Source: SICB01 sp037132395
GTDB lineage: Bacteria; Patescibacteriota; Saccharimonadia; CAILAD01; BJGX01
Assembly: GCA_037132395.1 (NCBI GenBank)
Contig: JBAXPC010000032.1
Coordinates: 1 to 6,859 of the forward strand
Reading direction: 5' to 3'
Length of the DNA stretch: 6,859 bases
The notes beneath the pieces were generated by a model. It ran no database searches. It was not told the DNA's origin and saw nothing but the letters and a program-made list of their open reading frames with translations. Of this stretch, positions 1 through 5,660 are shown one piece after another (the stretch's first letter is position 1; each line of letters opens with the position of its first letter). A program made the position numbers and the translations under genes.

Positions 1-531
1 ACGAGCACATGAAGGCCACGGACCCCAACCACGAGCGGCTTGGGTTTCACGAGCCTTGGCATCCTGAACTTCAGGAGGCGCAAGGTCGGGGCGGGCATAA
101 CCGCCGTAGTTACCCCAAGTTGAGAGGTTGTATTGGTAGGCACCAAAGTAACCGTTACCAGTGTTGGTGTTGTAGTTACCACCAGCTTCACAGAAACGCA
201 ACTGAGCCCAAACATCTTCACCACCTATTACCAATTTGGCTCTAGGGGCAGATGCAACAGCTCGAGCGGCCTTGGCGGCAGCGTCGGCTTGGGCCTTTGC
301 TTCTTGAGCAACACGAAGGGGCTTAACGACGGCCTCATCGAACGAGGCACGTTGGTCTTTGAGCTCCAAGGTGAAGGTACTGGTATTAAGGTTCAGATTG
401 TAATTTTGTTTTGTCCCATTCTCAGTCTGGCTGGCAGCCAAGGCTGGTTCGGCAATTGGTACTTGTATGGGGTTGATTGCCTGTTGCAATACCACGAAGG
501 TGGCAAAAGCAGCGATATATATGTTACGCAT
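1..531 (-). CDS. Secreted Rpf-like (resuscitation-promoting factor) transglycosylase, 3' end beyond window
   Basis: The frame is open for 177 codons from ATG at 531 to the left edge with no stop, so the gene is partial at its C-terminus. Residues 1-33 look like a weak signal peptide (MRNIYIAAFATFVVLQQ, possible cleavage after ALA at 30-32). Residues 60-95 are Ala/Lys/Arg-rich and probably a helical linker. Residues 105-177 match the Rpf/transglycosylase-like domain: W108, the CEAGGNY motif with probable catalytic Glu115, the stretch NTGNGYFGAYQYNLSTW, a GG-x-x-RPDLA segment, and the closing WGPWPSC. Cys114 and Cys175 correspond to the conserved Rpf disulfide. Rpf proteins cleave peptidoglycan glycan strands outside the cell; in an epibiont the target could be its own wall or the host's (inference). 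The domain is almost complete at the edge, so few residues are probably missing. No Shine-Dalgarno lies just before the ATG, and no upstream in-frame ATG, GTG or TTG exists before a stop. Confidence 0.88.
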   Translation of the reverse strand, partial: MRNIYIAAFATFVVLQQAINPIQVPIAEPALAASQTENGTKQNYNLNLNTSTFTLELKDQRASFDEAVVKPLRVAQEAKAQADAAAKAARAVASAPRAKLVIGGEDVWAQLRFCEAGGNYNTNTGNGYFGAYQYNLSTWGNYGGYARPDLAPPEVQDAKARETQAARGWGPWPSCAR

Positions 532-538
532 AGTTCGT

Positions 539-567
539 AAAAGGCTATTCCGAAACGGAAATCGCCT
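539..567 (-). promoter_or_regulatory. Second leader hairpin with short U-run, next to the Rpf-like start codon
   Basis: The minus strand reads AGGC-GAT-TTCCG-TTT-CGGAA-TA-GCCT and then three more Ts, ending 7 nt before the ATG. The hairpin sits where a ribosome binding site would be. The only good SD-like sequence, AGGAG (583-579), lies 47 nt upstream of the ATG, on the far side of this hairpin and a run of seven Ts (574-568). It could be a weak terminator or attenuator, or a fold that shortens the distance between AGGAG and the start. The pairing is visible; the function is inferred. Confidence 0.4.
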
Positions 568-607
568 AAAAAAAGTAGCTCCTGTTTAATGTTCTAATGT
601 TTGGCGC

Positions 608-646
608 TCAATTTAAAAGAGACCGGTTTAAGGGCCTCTTAATTGA
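608..646 (-). promoter_or_regulatory. Large hairpin at the 5' end of the Rpf-like leader
   Basis: On the minus strand TCAATTAAGAGGCC (646-633) pairs with GGTCTC-TT-TTA-AATTGA (624-608) around an 8-nt loop. This gives about 14 base pairs with one G-U pair and a three-base bulge. It begins within about 2 nt of the predicted transcription start. It does not resemble the c-di-AMP (ydaO) riboswitch that controls rpf genes in some actinobacteria: I see none of that element's conserved motifs. It could stabilise the transcript or form part of an unknown regulatory RNA. Confidence 0.5.
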
Positions 647-654
647 ACGGGCAT

Positions 655-683
655 ATTATAACAAGCATAAGCATATTTGTCAA
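655..683 (-). promoter_or_regulatory. Perfect-consensus sigma70-type promoter for the Rpf-like gene
   Basis: Read on the minus strand, TTGACA (683-678) and TATAAT (660-655) are separated by exactly 17 bases. Both hexamers match the consensus at 6 of 6 positions. The predicted start is near 648, which leaves a leader of about 117 nt before the ATG at 531. Such an ideal promoter implies strong basal transcription, so any control probably acts in the leader. Confidence 0.85.
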
Positions 684-762
684 GGGTATTTGGGTGCTAG
701 GTGCTTATTTTACAGCTGTGGGAGTGTTTTATACTTATGCTTGACAGCTTTAGAATTGGGTT

Positions 763-810
763 AAAAAAAGCCCCAAATGCTGGATATTGGCCTTCCAGGA
801 TCATTTGGGG
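763..810 (-). terminator. Intrinsic terminator of typA
   Basis: On the minus strand, 22 nt past the typA stop, CCCCAAATG (810-802) pairs perfectly with CATTTGGGG (779-771). A CTGGA/TCCAG stem is nested inside. A C and seven Ts (769-763) follow. This is a classical Rho-independent terminator. It separates typA from the downstream Rpf-like gene, which has its own promoter. Confidence 0.9.
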
Positions 811-831
811 TCAGGTGCAAGAAATCAGTAT

Positions 832-2658
832 TTAGCGCTTATTTTGGGCTTTTTTGCGTTCGTGCGAGCTGAGGTGTTTTTTGCGAATTCTAATGCTTTC
901 AGGTGTAACCTCTAGTAGTTCGTCGCTTTCAATAAAGTCGATAGCTTGTTCGAGGCTGAGGTTGGTATATGGAGCTAGCTTAATTGCGTCGTCAGATCCC
1001 GAAGCACGAACATTGGTTAGCTTTTTCTCCTTGGCGACATTGATTTCCATATCTTCAGTCCTGGTATTGAGGCCTATTACCATACCGGCATAAACCTTCG
1101 TTCCTGGGGCGATATAAGCCGTTCCACGAGCCTCTACGGTCTGAAGGCTATATGGAGTGGCGGTGCCCATTTCGGCTGCGATTAGAGCCCCTTTGCGGAG
1201 TTGCTGGAGGGCTGGAGTAATTGGTGCGTAACCTGTCGATAAGCTGTTCATAATAACGGTACCTTTGGTGGCAGTTAGCAGTACATTGCGCAGTCCTAGT
1301 AGAGTGCGGGTTGGTAGCTCATAAATTAGCTCAGTAGTGTTCTTGGTGGTTGGGCGCTGGTCTTTAATAATAGCTCGGCGCTGGCCCAGCTCGCTCTGTA
1401 TGACACCGGCGTATTCGTCTGGTACTTCTACGGTTAGCTCCTCGATAGGCTCGAGGGTTTGGCCATCTTCTTGTTTGGTAATAACTTGGGGGCGACCAAC
1501 TTCGAGCTCAAAGCCTTCGCGGCGCATCGTCTCGATAAGTACTGACAGGTGCAATTCGCCTCTTCCAGATACCAAAAACTGCGTGTCGCGCTCATCGACG
1601 AGCAAACCAACATTGGTTTCGAGCTCTTTGTGCAGGCGAGCGGCAATCTGGCGTGAGGTAGTCAGCGAGCCTTCTTTGCCAGCAAAAGGCGAAGTATTGG
1701 GGCCAATACCAATTTGCAGGGTAGGTGGGGCAATTTGCATCATCGGCAAAGCCTCAGGGTTGGTTGGGTCTGCCAATGTGGTACCGATTGAGGCGATATC
1801 AATACCTGTTAGCGAGATGATGTCGCCAGCGTTGGCTTGGGCTACCTCGACTCTGTTGAGGCCGTCATTGACAAAAACCTTGTCGACCTTGGCAGCTACC
1901 GGCTTGCCATCGGCGTTGATTACCACAATAGCTTGGCCGGGTTTAACAACGCCTCGGCGTACTCGTCCGATGCAATATTTACCCTGGTAGCTATCCCAAT
2001 CCAAAGCTGTAACGAGCATCTGGAAGGCAGCATCGACATCGGCCTGAGGGGCAGGGATGTGGTTTAAAATAGCCTCAAAGATTGGTGTCAAATCGGCCGT
2101 AATTGTCATGTCTTCTGGTATTTCGCTCCAGGCGACGCCGTCGCGGCCAATGGCGTAATAAAACGGAAAGTCGAGCTGGTCGTCGGTGGTTGCGAGGTCC
2201 AAAAAGAGGTTACTTACTTCGTCCTCGACATCTTTAATGCGCGCGTCGCGTTTGTCGATTTTGTTAATAACTACAACTGGCTTTAGGCCGAGCTCGAGAG
2301 CTTTTTGAAGCACAAATTTGGTTTGCGGCATGGGGCCTTCTTGGGCATCAACAATTAGTAGCACACCGTCGGCCATATTGAGGGTTCGCTCGACTTCACC
2401 CGAGAAGTCGGCGTGGCCTGGTGTATCGATGATGTTAATTTTGGTATCGCCGTATTGTACCGCAGCTTGTTTGGCCGAGATAGTAATACCTCTCTCGCGC
2501 TCCAAATCGCCAGTATCCAAAATGGTGGTCTGGCTCATTTCGGCTTGGTTATCGCGAAAAGAATTAGATTGCTTCAAAAGACCATCTACCAAAGTAGTTT
2601 TACCATGATCGACATGGGCAATGATTGCGATATTTCGGATGTTGTTTGGGTTAGTCAT
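832..2658 (-). CDS. typA: Translational GTPase TypA/BipA
   Basis: This 608-residue protein has the family's usual length. It belongs to the EF-G/LepA group of ribosome-binding GTPases; TypA/BipA supports 50S assembly and growth under stress such as cold. Residues 1-200 are the G domain: P-loop AHVDHGKTT (14-22), switch I with RERGITI (54-60), DTPGH with catalytic His82 (78-82) and NKID (132-135). The beta-barrel domain follows (about 205-300, IGRVRRGVVKPG), then the two EF-G-like alpha/beta domains (SGRGELHLSVLIE and the YAGVIQSELGQRRA region), and the TypA-specific C-terminal domain ending in basic RKKHLSSHERKKAQNKR. All G motifs are intact. The start follows family alignment (MTNPNNIRNIAIIAHVDHGKTT); the nearest SD-like AGGA lies about 18-20 nt upstream, so no normal SD is present. 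Transcription probably starts from the promoter at 2790-2762. The stop is TAA. Confidence 0.97.
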   Translation of the reverse strand: MTNPNNIRNIAIIAHVDHGKTTLVDGLLKQSNSFRDNQAEMSQTTILDTGDLERERGITISAKQAAVQYGDTKINIIDTPGHADFSGEVERTLNMADGVLLIVDAQEGPMPQTKFVLQKALELGLKPVVVINKIDKRDARIKDVEDEVSNLFLDLATTDDQLDFPFYYAIGRDGVAWSEIPEDMTITADLTPIFEAILNHIPAPQADVDAAFQMLVTALDWDSYQGKYCIGRVRRGVVKPGQAIVVINADGKPVAAKVDKVFVNDGLNRVEVAQANAGDIISLTGIDIASIGTTLADPTNPEALPMMQIAPPTLQIGIGPNTSPFAGKEGSLTTSRQIAARLHKELETNVGLLVDERDTQFLVSGRGELHLSVLIETMRREGFELEVGRPQVITKQEDGQTLEPIEELTVEVPDEYAGVIQSELGQRRAIIKDQRPTTKNTTELIYELPTRTLLGLRNVLLTATKGTVIMNSLSTGYAPITPALQQLRKGALIAAEMGTATPYSLQTVEARGTAYIAPGTKVYAGMVIGLNTRTEDMEINVAKEKKLTNVRASGSDDAIKLAPYTNLSLEQAIDFIESDELLEVTPESIRIRKKHLSSHERKKAQNKR

Positions 2659-2700
2659 AAGATTTGGTTGTTGTCCTGTAATTTATCTATAATAAATGTG

Positions 2701-2724
2701 TAGTGAAAAATATCTAGTGAAAAA
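2701..2724. repeat. Tandem 10-bp repeat in the typA leader
   Basis: TAGTGAAAAA occurs at 2701-2710 and again at 2715-2724, a 14-bp period. It lies between the typA start and the hairpin at 2729-2745, inside the predicted typA 5' leader. It could be a protein or RNA-binding repeat, or simple AT-rich sequence. Confidence 0.4.
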
Positions 2725-2745
2725 TAAAAGCCCCGACATAGGGCT
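2721..2745 (-). terminator. Terminator-like hairpin in the typA leader (possible attenuator)
   Basis: The minus strand reads AGCCC-TATGTCG-GGGCT followed by TTTATTTT. That is a 5-bp GC-rich stem with a U-rich tail, typical of a short intrinsic terminator. It begins about 10 nt after the predicted typA start site (~2755) and ends about 60 nt before the ATG. It may act as an attenuator of typA, or block antisense transcripts entering from the right. Which of these applies cannot be told from sequence. Confidence 0.5.
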
Positions 2746-2761
2746 ACCTAATATTTTTATA

Positions 2762-2790
2762 ACTATAGCATAAAAGTTATCTGGTGTCGA
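2762..2790 (-). promoter_or_regulatory. typA promoter with extended -10
   Basis: On the minus strand TCGACA (2790-2785, 5 of 6 to consensus) is 17 bases from TATAGT (2767-2762, 5 of 6), and TGC directly precedes the -10 (extended -10). The predicted start is near 2755, giving a leader of about 97 nt before the typA ATG. Confidence 0.65.
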
Positions 2791-2803
2791 GTACTTTTTG
2801 GTA

Positions 2804-2817
2804 GATATTGCAATATC
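2804..2817. promoter_or_regulatory. 14-bp perfect palindrome, candidate operator between divergent promoters
   Basis: GATATTGCAATATC is identical to its reverse complement. It lies just upstream of the typA -35 (2785-2790) and covers the -35 of the opposite-facing promoter (2808-2813). A dimeric regulator bound here would be placed to influence both directions. The palindrome is seen directly; regulator binding is inferred. Confidence 0.5.
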
Positions 2818-2836
2818 GATTTGGGTGTGGAATAAT
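2808..2836 (+). promoter_or_regulatory. Putative promoter of the 42-residue membrane protein gene
   Basis: TTGCAA (2808-2813, 4 of 6) and AATAAT (2831-2836, 5 of 6) are spaced by 17 bases. The predicted start is near 2843, about 32 nt before the ATG at 2875 and upstream of its strong SD. The -35 overlaps the palindrome at 2804-2817. Confidence 0.5.
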
Positions 2837-2862
2837 CGCTATCACTGATCCGCCGAGTTGCA

Positions 2863-2869
2863 AGGGGAG
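2863..2869 (+). promoter_or_regulatory. Strong Shine-Dalgarno for the small membrane protein
   Basis: AGGGGAG ends 5 nt before the ATG at 2875. It stands out because typA, the Rpf-like gene and the ABC gene lack a good SD, and it is the main evidence that this short frame is translated. Confidence 0.7.
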
Positions 2870-2874
2870 CCGAG

Positions 2875-3003
2875 ATGCTAGTAGCATTTTTACACAGTGG
2901 AGATTGGAAGTACCTGGCCATAGTTGTTTTGGTGTCGATTGCCTTTGTACTGCTGTGCAGGCTGATACCTTGGGACGACGAAGATGATACCGACAACGAT
3001 TAA
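2875..3003 (+). CDS. Small single-span membrane protein, 42 residues, unknown function
   Basis: The frame starts at ATG 2875 and ends at TAA 3001-3003. The product begins MLVAFLHSGDWK, continues with a clear transmembrane segment (about residues 13-31, YLAIVVLVSIAFVLLCRLI), and ends in an acidic tail, PWDDEDDTDND. The strong SD five bases upstream, the promoter-like sequence before it and the hydrophobic-then-acidic design together support a real gene despite its length. I do not recognise a family. It is divergent from typA and shares its control region, and it lies 180 bp before the ABC exporter on the same strand, so it may be an accessory membrane peptide, but nothing proves a link. The opposite strand carries longer frames (77-84 codons) with no SD and low-complexity Ser-rich products; I consider those shadows. 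Confidence 0.65.
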   Translation: MLVAFLHSGDWKYLAIVVLVSIAFVLLCRLIPWDDEDDTDND

Positions 3004-3084
3004 GGATGGCGACTTTTAACAAATAAGCCAATCAGCAACTAACTTAAAAAACCAAATATCATACCTGGCTAAATTCGGCCATAC

Positions 3085-3090
3085 TATAAT
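3085..3090 (+). promoter_or_regulatory. Consensus -10 element upstream of the ABC exporter gene
   Basis: TATAAT matches the consensus exactly, but no good -35 is found 16-18 bases upstream (TACCTG or neighbours). The predicted start is near 3097, immediately before the hairpin at 3098-3124, giving a leader of about 87 nt to ATG 3184. Confidence 0.45.
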
Positions 3091-3097
3091 TACGTAT

Positions 3098-3124
3098 ATA
3101 GCTCTTCGAAATTCGAAGGGCTAT
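3098..3124 (+). terminator. Hairpin with U-rich tail upstream of the ABC gene
   Basis: ATAGCTCTTCGA (3098-3109) pairs with TCGAAGGGCTAT (3113-3124): twelve base pairs with one U-G pair. It is followed by T-rich TATTTATTTG. It could terminate the upstream small-protein transcript. If transcription starts at the TATAAT at 3085-3090, it would instead be the first structure of the ABC leader. The pairing is certain; the role is open. Confidence 0.5.
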
Positions 3125-3147
3125 TATTTATTTGTTCCTTACTAGCT

Positions 3148-3176
3148 TTGCCGAGAGCAACCTCGGCTGGTACAAT
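3148..3176 (+). promoter_or_regulatory. Possible second ABC promoter spanning an inverted repeat; would give a leaderless mRNA
   Basis: TTGCCG (3148-3153, 4 of 6) and TACAAT (3171-3176, 5 of 6) are exactly 17 bases apart. The expected start falls at about 3183-3184, on the ATG chosen for the ABC gene. The spacer contains GCCGAG (3150-3155) and CTCGGC (3162-3167), a perfect 6-bp inverted repeat. That could be an operator or an RNA hairpin, depending on which promoter is used. Confidence 0.35.
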
Positions 3177-3183
3177 GATTGTT

Positions 3184-4971
3184 ATGCGCGAAATATTAAG
3201 AATCATTAGATATTCACTAAAACTCTGGCCCTACTATTTGGCAATCACTTTTTTTGTTGTTATTTTGGCGGTACTGAATTTGGCCACGCCATTTTTGACC
3301 AAAGGTTTAATAGATGGCCTGACCACCAAATACTCCGGTGGCAGTGTCGATTTTAGCTACTTTTTGATGCTCTTGGGGTTGATGTTCTTGGCTAATGTGG
3401 CCATCACACTACTATCTAACATCAATGGTTTTATTGGCGACAATATGTCCGTCAAGCTCAATAGCCTGCTATCGAGCCGTTACTTTGAGCACCTAATGAG
3501 CCTACCAGTGGGATATTATGACAACGAGCTAACTGGCAAAATCACCGCCCGACTAGAACGCTCCATATCCACTATCAGTACCCTAATGCAAACGCTAGGC
3601 AATAATTTTGTGCAGTTTTTCCTGACCACAATTGTGACATTAGTGGTGATATCGCTATATTCTTGGCCGGTGGCGCTGATGCTGGTTGTGATATTCCCAA
3701 CTTATATCTGGATTACTCACCTCTCGAGCAAGTCGTGGCAGAAGACCCAAGAGGGCATCAACGCCGACCTCGACAAAGCCAATGGCCGGTTTATTGAGAG
3801 CATTGCTCAGGTTCGGGTGGTTAAGTCCTTCGTGACTGAACTTCGCGAGGTTAATTTTTTTAAGTCCAAGCGAACATCAATCGAGCGCCAAACCAAGATT
3901 CAATCGAACCACTGGCACAAATACGATGTAATCAGGCGGATGATACTCAATGTCGTTTTTTTTGGTATCTACCTAATCATTATTTGGCAGGCCTACATCG
4001 GTATGTATGGTCTAGGTACCGTAGTGCTATTAATTACACTGGTCCTGCAGGCCGAGTTTCCGCTTTTTGGCAGTAGTTTTATCATCGACGCTCTGCAAAG
4101 AGCTAGTTCTGGTAGTAAGGACTATTTTGATGTTATGAATAAAAAAGCTGATATCGTCGATAGCGCTGACGCCAAGAAGCTGCGCGTTAAAGACGGCAAA
4201 GTTGAGTACCAGGATGTTAATTTTTCTTACGACGAAAAGGGCAACCGAGTTTTGCACGATATTAGTTTCACAATCGAACCCGGCCGGAAGTTAGCCTTGG
4301 TCGGAGAGTCGGGCGAAGGCAAAACTACCCTAGCTAATCTTTTGTTGCGCTTTTACGATCTAAATAGCGGGCAAGTACTGGTCGATGGCCAATCCATAGC
4401 TGGCGTTACTCAAAAGAGCTTACGCGAATCAATAGGCGTAGTGTTCCAGGAGCCGCTGCTGTTTTCTGGTACGGTGCGCGATAATATCGCCTATAGCAAC
4501 CCAAAGCTAAAGGACTCCGAAATAATAGCTGGTGCTAAGGCCGCCAACGCTTACGGCTTCATCAAGAAGTTGCCCGATGGCCTCGATACCGAAATCGGCG
4601 AGCGCGGGGTAAAGCTCAGTGGTGGACAAAAACAACGCATCGCGATAGCTCGGGCGATTGTCAAAAACCCCAGGATACTAATCCTAGACGAAGCCACTAG
4701 CAGCCTCGACAGCAAGGCCGAGCACGAAGTTCAGCTTGCATTAGAGCACCTCATGAAAGACCGCACCACACTGATTATTGCCCACCGACTCAGTACAATA
4801 TCTGGAGTCGATACCATAGTTGGCCTAAAAAACGGTCAGGTAGTCGAGGTTGGCTCACCAGATGAGCTGGCCAAAACTGATGGCATTTACGCCGAGCTAC
4901 TGAAGCTCCAGACTCTCGGACAGACCGAAGAAGGCCGTGCCAAGCTCAAAAAATACGATATGGAAAACTAG
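3184..4971 (+). CDS. ABC exporter, fused membrane and ATPase domains (MsbA/MdlB-like)
   Basis: The protein has 595 residues from ATG 3184, the usual length of a half-transporter that works as a dimer. An N-terminal domain with about six transmembrane helices (first helix at LWPYYLAITFFVVILAVL, last near TVVLLITLVLQAEFPLF) precedes a complete nucleotide-binding domain: Walker A GESGEGKTT (374-382), Q-loop Gln422, signature LSGGQ (478-482), Walker B with Asp502 and Glu503, and H-loop His534. All catalytic residues are present, so it should be active. The membrane domain shows an exporter fold (lipid, drug or peptide export), but the substrate cannot be read. No peptidase domain is fused. The start is uncertain: the frame extends to TTG 3148, and ATG 3175 is another option. 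None has an SD; 3184 starts cleanly with MREILRIIRYSLKLW. The stop is TAG. Confidence 0.93.
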   Translation: MREILRIIRYSLKLWPYYLAITFFVVILAVLNLATPFLTKGLIDGLTTKYSGGSVDFSYFLMLLGLMFLANVAITLLSNINGFIGDNMSVKLNSLLSSRYFEHLMSLPVGYYDNELTGKITARLERSISTISTLMQTLGNNFVQFFLTTIVTLVVISLYSWPVALMLVVIFPTYIWITHLSSKSWQKTQEGINADLDKANGRFIESIAQVRVVKSFVTELREVNFFKSKRTSIERQTKIQSNHWHKYDVIRRMILNVVFFGIYLIIIWQAYIGMYGLGTVVLLITLVLQAEFPLFGSSFIIDALQRASSGSKDYFDVMNKKADIVDSADAKKLRVKDGKVEYQDVNFSYDEKGNRVLHDISFTIEPGRKLALVGESGEGKTTLANLLLRFYDLNSGQVLVDGQSIAGVTQKSLRESIGVVFQEPLLFSGTVRDNIAYSNPKLKDSEIIAGAKAANAYGFIKKLPDGLDTEIGERGVKLSGGQKQRIAIARAIVKNPRILILDEATSSLDSKAEHEVQLALEHLMKDRTTLIIAHRLSTISGVDTIVGLKNGQVVEVGSPDELAKTDGIYAELLKLQTLGQTEEGRAKLKKYDMEN

Positions 4972-5269
4972 GTATTTTGATTTGGTTTTGGATGAAATAT
5001 ACCGAAACAATGTAGACGGTACTTTTTTAATCTAAACTTAGTAGGCATATTCCAAAAAGAAGATAATCCTGGCATAAGCAAATAACACCCAGGCTCATTA
5101 ATAAGTGCCTATGATAGAACGCTTACTCAATATTTAGTAACAGATTTACTAAACCAAGTAGCTAACAAGACCAATGAAAGTCTTGAAGCTGAGTGAGTCT
5201 AGTATATTTTGAACTTAATTTATTGCTAATTAAAATTTAAAAATAAATAAAATTCAAAAAGTGTAATTA
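4972..5269. other. Convergent intergenic region, AT-rich, no gene seen
   Basis: No frame with a plausible start and length is seen on either strand. Besides the terminator at 5000-5028, the region holds an 8-bp AT-rich hairpin, TTTAGTAA (5133-5140) with TTACTAAA (5146-5153). TAGGCA (5042-5047) and TGCCTA (5106-5111) are complementary at a distance. A weak promoter-like pair, TTGAAC (5209-5214) and TAAAAT (5231-5236) with a 16-base spacer, faces the structured element at 5270, but its significance in such AT-rich sequence is doubtful. Confidence 0.6.
5000..5028 (+). terminator. Probable intrinsic terminator of the ABC exporter gene
   Basis: TACCG (5000-5004) pairs with CGGTA (5017-5021) around a 12-nt loop, followed by C and six Ts (5023-5028). 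It lies 28 bp past the TAG stop. The stem is short, so efficiency may be moderate. Confidence 0.55.
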
Positions 5270-5347
5270 GGTGGGGTGCACGATGAGGCAAAAATGAGAG
5301 GATCAATATCCTACAATCAAATTTGCACTCAATCGTACACCCACACC
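5270..5347. ncRNA. 78-nt imperfect hairpin, candidate structured RNA or long terminator
   Basis: The two ends pair almost throughout. GGTG (5270-5273) pairs with 5344-5347, GGGTG (5274-5278) with 5338-5342, ACGAT (5280-5284) with ATCGT (5332-5336), GAG (5285-5287) with CTC (5328-5330), and GCAAA (5288-5292) with TTTGC (5322-5326). Only single-base bulges and one mismatch interrupt the 22 pairs. An inner AGGAT-CAAT-ATCCT hairpin (5299-5312) caps it. On the minus strand a U-rich stretch follows after about 8 nt, so it could end the 6448-5505 transcript. It could also be a small RNA or the remnant of a miniature mobile element. No known family is recognised. Confidence 0.4.
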
Positions 5348-5504
5348 CGCCAAGAGTTTCTTGGTCTTCCTTCAATACTTGAAGATGAGGTCAGTCAGTA
5401 CGGTGGTGGTTTTTGAACCTGTAAACTAGTCTTCACTTAGTCATTAGACTTGCTGATGAAGATGAGTTGTTGGTTGCAATGAAACCACCGGGGTGAATTT
5501 GAAG
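5348..5504. other. Gene-free 3' flank of the secreted-protein operon with scattered inverted repeats
   Basis: No supported gene is seen. CTTCAA-TAC-TTGAAG (5370-5384) is a 6-bp hairpin. GGTGGTTT (5405-5412) is exactly complementary to AAACCACC (5482-5489), about 70 bp away. AGTCT and AGACT (about 5429-5451) form another short pair. Together with the hairpin at 5270-5347 this suggests a structured 3' untranslated region for the minus-strand operon, but this is inference. Confidence 0.4.
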
Positions 5505-5660
5505 CTAGTGCTTCTTGTTCCACGTCCACTTGATGAAGCGAACAATGAAATAGGTAGCACACACTGCTGCCAGCAATGCTATGAACAAAGGAATGATTCC
5601 CCAAGCAAGCTTGTCGGCGAGAAGTGTGCAGAATCCGTTTACAGCGACGATAGGGTTCAT
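5505..5660 (-). CDS. Small single-span membrane protein, 51 residues, coupled to the secreted protein
   Basis: ATG at 5660 overlaps the upstream stop codon as ATGA (5660-5657), the usual arrangement for translational coupling. A purine-rich SD, AGGAAAGGAAG (5680-5670), ends 9 nt before the start, inside the upstream gene. The stop is TAG (5507-5505). The product begins MNPIVAVNGFCTLLADKLAW, has one strong transmembrane helix (about residues 20-40, ending in AAVCATYFIV), and a basic, aromatic tail RFIKWTWNKKH. By the positive-inside rule the tail is probably cytoplasmic and the N-terminus outside. There is no cleavable signal. No family is recognised. The tight coupling to a secreted protein suggests it protects against, anchors or helps export that partner (inference). 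Confidence 0.75.
   Translation of the reverse strand: MNPIVAVNGFCTLLADKLAWGIIPLFIALLAAVCATYFIVRFIKWTWNKKH

Noticed and set aside
133..540. A 135-codon plus-strand frame opposite the Rpf-like gene
   Set aside because: It is antisense to a frame with clear Rpf motifs, has no SD and encodes no recognisable domain.
741..768. TTGACA on the plus strand, promoter-like
   Set aside because: No acceptable -10 at 16-18 bases, and it would read straight into the back of the typA terminator and antisense to typA.
2763..3031. Two minus-strand frames of 77 and 84 codons opposite the 42-residue membrane protein
   Set aside because: No SD, Ser-rich low-complexity product and overlap with the typA promoter; the plus-strand frame has better start signals and a membrane segment.
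5226..5375. Minus-strand 49-codon frame with a GG-CGC-like peptide-precursor look (LGGCGCTIECKFDC)
   Set aside because: It starts only at TTG with no SD, most of it lies in the 78-nt hairpin and an AT-rich tail, and no modification gene is nearby.
5401..5425. GGTTCAAAAACC on the minus strand, resembling a tRNA T-arm
   Set aside because: No acceptor, D or anticodon arms can be drawn around it.
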